NCBI GenBank assembly: GCA_013042495.1
Contig: JABDQB010000105.1
Coordinates: 1 to 15,518, forward strand
Length of the DNA: 15,518 nucleotides
Direction of reading: 5' to 3'
Source of the DNA: Gemmatimonadota bacterium
Lineage (GTDB): Bacteria > Gemmatimonadota > Gemmatimonadetes > Palauibacterales > Palauibacteraceae
Shown: in pieces, positions 13,962 to 15,518 of the stretch
How positions within the stretch are numbered: the stretch's first letter is position 1
Layout of the letters: every line of letters starts with the position of its first letter
The notes under the pieces: generated by a model
What the model was told of the DNA's origin: nothing
The model's database searches: none
The model's input: the letters and a program-made list of their open reading frames with translations, nothing else
Program-made: the position numbers and the translations under genes

Positions 13962-15518
13962 ATGACCCGTTCGTCGACCCCGGATGTTTTTTGCCACGTC
14001 GCCCTGGCCAAACCTGTTTTCCAGACGTTTCAGTACCGCGTTCCGCCCCAGTTGGTGGATCGGGCGCTCCCTGGCACCCGCGTCCGTGTTCCGTTCGCGC
14101 GGGCCCGTGAGATCGGTATCGTGCACTCGATCACCGACGTGCCTCCCGGCCGGCGCGTCAAGGACATGGCCGATGTGCTCGATGACGACCCGGTTCTGTC
14201 ACCGGCCCTCCTTCACCTTTGTCGCTGGACCTCGGACTACTACGCCGCTCCCCCGGGACTCGTGTACCGGGCCGCGCTGCCACCCGGACTGCTCGGCAAA
14301 GCGCAGCCTGGGGGCACGGCGGAGCTGAAACGGCAGGTCCTGGAACTGGTCGGAGAAGCGCCCACCTTGCTCGAGAGAGACGCCGCGTTCGGAAGAGCCC
14401 ACAGGCAGCGCCAGGCCTTCGAGACTCTGGAGGCCATCGGCGGGTCGGCGCCTGTAGCGCACCTCGAAAGGCACTACGGGTACGGCCGGGCCGTCCTCGC
14501 GGGCCTGGTGGACCGTGGCCTCGCTCGAATCAGCCTCGAGGCGGTTGCTCGGGACCCGTTCGCCGGCACGGGCGACGACGTCGAACTCCCGAGCCGGCTG
14601 AATTCGCGGCAGACGACGGTGCTCGCGGCCCTCACGCGGCTATCCGAGAAGACTGACCCCGGCGTGACGTTGCTGAAGGGAGTCACGGGCTCGGGCAAGA
14701 CGGTCGTATACCTGCGACTGATCGCCCGCACGCTCGAGCGTGGACGGTCCGCGATCGTCCTGGTACCGGAAATAGCTCTTACGCCGCAGACGGTCCAGCG
14801 CTTTCGGGCGGCCTTCGGCGACGGGGTGGCCGTTCTTCATTCGGCCCTCTCCGCGGGGGAGCGACACGACGCCTGGCGCTCGCTGAAAGCCGGAGAACGC
14901 CGGGTGGTGATCGGCACGCGCTCTGCGATCTTTGCGCCCGTCCCGAATCCCGGCGTCATCATCCTCGACGAGGAACACGACGGCTCGTACAAACAGTCCG
15001 ATACTCCGCGATACCATGCGCGAGCTCTCGCGGCCGTTCGAGGGAGGCGGGAAGGCGCACTCGTGGTTCTGGGCTCCGCCACGCCGTCCCTGGAATCGTG
15101 GCACAACGCGAAGCAGGGCCTTTACGAACTGCTGGAGCTGCCGGAGAGGGCTACGCCACACCCGCTTCCGGTCGTGGATATGGTCGATCTCCGCGAAGTC
15201 CGGTCCGAGGCCTTGAAGGCCGGTGAAGCTCCGGAGTCCATCGTCAGCCCCCGCCTGCGGGATGCTATCGCGACCCGGCTGGGGCGCGGCGAGCAGAGCA
15301 TTCTTCTGTTGAATCGGCGCGGCTACTCCACCTTCCTGCAGTGCCCGGCGTGCGGAAAGGTGTGGAGCTGTCCCGCCTGCAACGTCTCGCTGACTTTCCA
15401 CCGGGCTCGCAACCGGCTTCTTTGCCATCACTGCGGTCACGAGGAACACGTCCCCGGGCAGTGCGACGGATGCGGTGAACCGCAACTCACATTCACCGGG
15501 ATTGGAACAGAACAGGTC
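13962..15518 (+). CDS. priA: Primosomal protein N' (PriA replication-restart helicase), N-terminal 519 residues; 3' truncated by window edge
   Basis: PriA recognises stalled replication forks and reloads the replicative helicase; it is a 3'-5' superfamily 2 DNA helicase. The frame is open from ATG 13962 to the end of the window. An AGGGGG at 13951-13956 sits 5 nt before the ATG. The N-terminal 3'-DNA-binding domain (about residues 8-110, VALAKPVFQTFQYRVP) and a winged-helix region precede the helicase. Helicase motifs are Walker A GVTGSGKT (240-247, Lys246), PEIALTPQ, GTRSAIFAP and Walker B DEEH (336-339), then GSATPS. The zinc-binding insert has all eight cysteines, in pairs 461/464, 470/473, 488/491 and 501/504. 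The last residues, GIGTEQV, correspond to the usual GxGTE motif. The C-terminal third is off the window. It diverges from the HNH gene. Confidence 0.97.
   Translation, partial: MTRSSTPDVFCHVALAKPVFQTFQYRVPPQLVDRALPGTRVRVPFARAREIGIVHSITDVPPGRRVKDMADVLDDDPVLSPALLHLCRWTSDYYAAPPGLVYRAALPPGLLGKAQPGGTAELKRQVLELVGEAPTLLERDAAFGRAHRQRQAFETLEAIGGSAPVAHLERHYGYGRAVLAGLVDRGLARISLEAVARDPFAGTGDDVELPSRLNSRQTTVLAALTRLSEKTDPGVTLLKGVTGSGKTVVYLRLIARTLERGRSAIVLVPEIALTPQTVQRFRAAFGDGVAVLHSALSAGERHDAWRSLKAGERRVVIGTRSAIFAPVPNPGVIILDEEHDGSYKQSDTPRYHARALAAVRGRREGALVVLGSATPSLESWHNAKQGLYELLELPERATPHPLPVVDMVDLREVRSEALKAGEAPESIVSPRLRDAIATRLGRGEQSILLLNRRGYSTFLQCPACGKVWSCPACNVSLTFHRARNRLLCHHCGHEEHVPGQCDGCGEPQLTFTGIGTEQV

Overview
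The window reads as a stretch of high-GC bacterial chromosome (roughly two-thirds G+C by eye). It is densely packed with genes and framed by housekeeping genes: the 3' part of lon at the left edge and the 5' part of priA at the right edge. I see no tRNA, rRNA, CRISPR array, insertion sequence, integrase or attachment site. Two lipoproteins begin right after the lipobox with a short polar linker (one has C-S-D-D-S-T-S-P), a style I associate with Gemmatimonadota. Together with the Lon sequence style and a PPi-type phosphofructokinase, this suggests Gemmatimonadota or a relative. That placement is inference; no marker gene in the window settles it.

Layout. (1) 1-1122 (+): C-terminal Lon protease. 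(2) 1132-3086 (-): a two-gene unit made of a phosphofructokinase with PPi-type active-site residues and, overlapping it by 4 bp, a HAD phosphatase. The HAD gene converges on lon across an inverted repeat. (3) 3087-3425: a gene-free divergent promoter region. (4) 3426-4511 (+): an orphan lipoprotein, followed by a perfect 15-bp hairpin. (5) 4602-10285 (-): a five-gene operon with very short gaps, in transcription order [2Fe-2S] subunit, molybdopterin subunit, msrA, a fold-type I PLP aminotransferase, and FAD subunit. (6) 10396-12829 (+): two exported proteins of unknown function, a secreted protein with a signal peptide and a propeller-like lipoprotein. (7) 12804-13883 (-): an HNH endonuclease followed by a TatA/B-type translocase subunit. 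(8) 13962-15518 (+): primosomal helicase PriA, running off the window.

The most notable system is the operon in (5). Its three redox subunits form a complete molybdenum hydroxylase of the xanthine dehydrogenase family. The FAD subunit carries the extra four-cysteine insert that distinguishes 4-hydroxybenzoyl-CoA reductase, where it holds a [4Fe-4S] cluster in addition to the two [2Fe-2S] clusters. The Mo and FAD subunits are separated by a methionine sulfoxide reductase and an aminotransferase, all in one apparent transcript. No benzoyl-CoA or other aromatic-degradation gene is visible here, so the substrate remains open.
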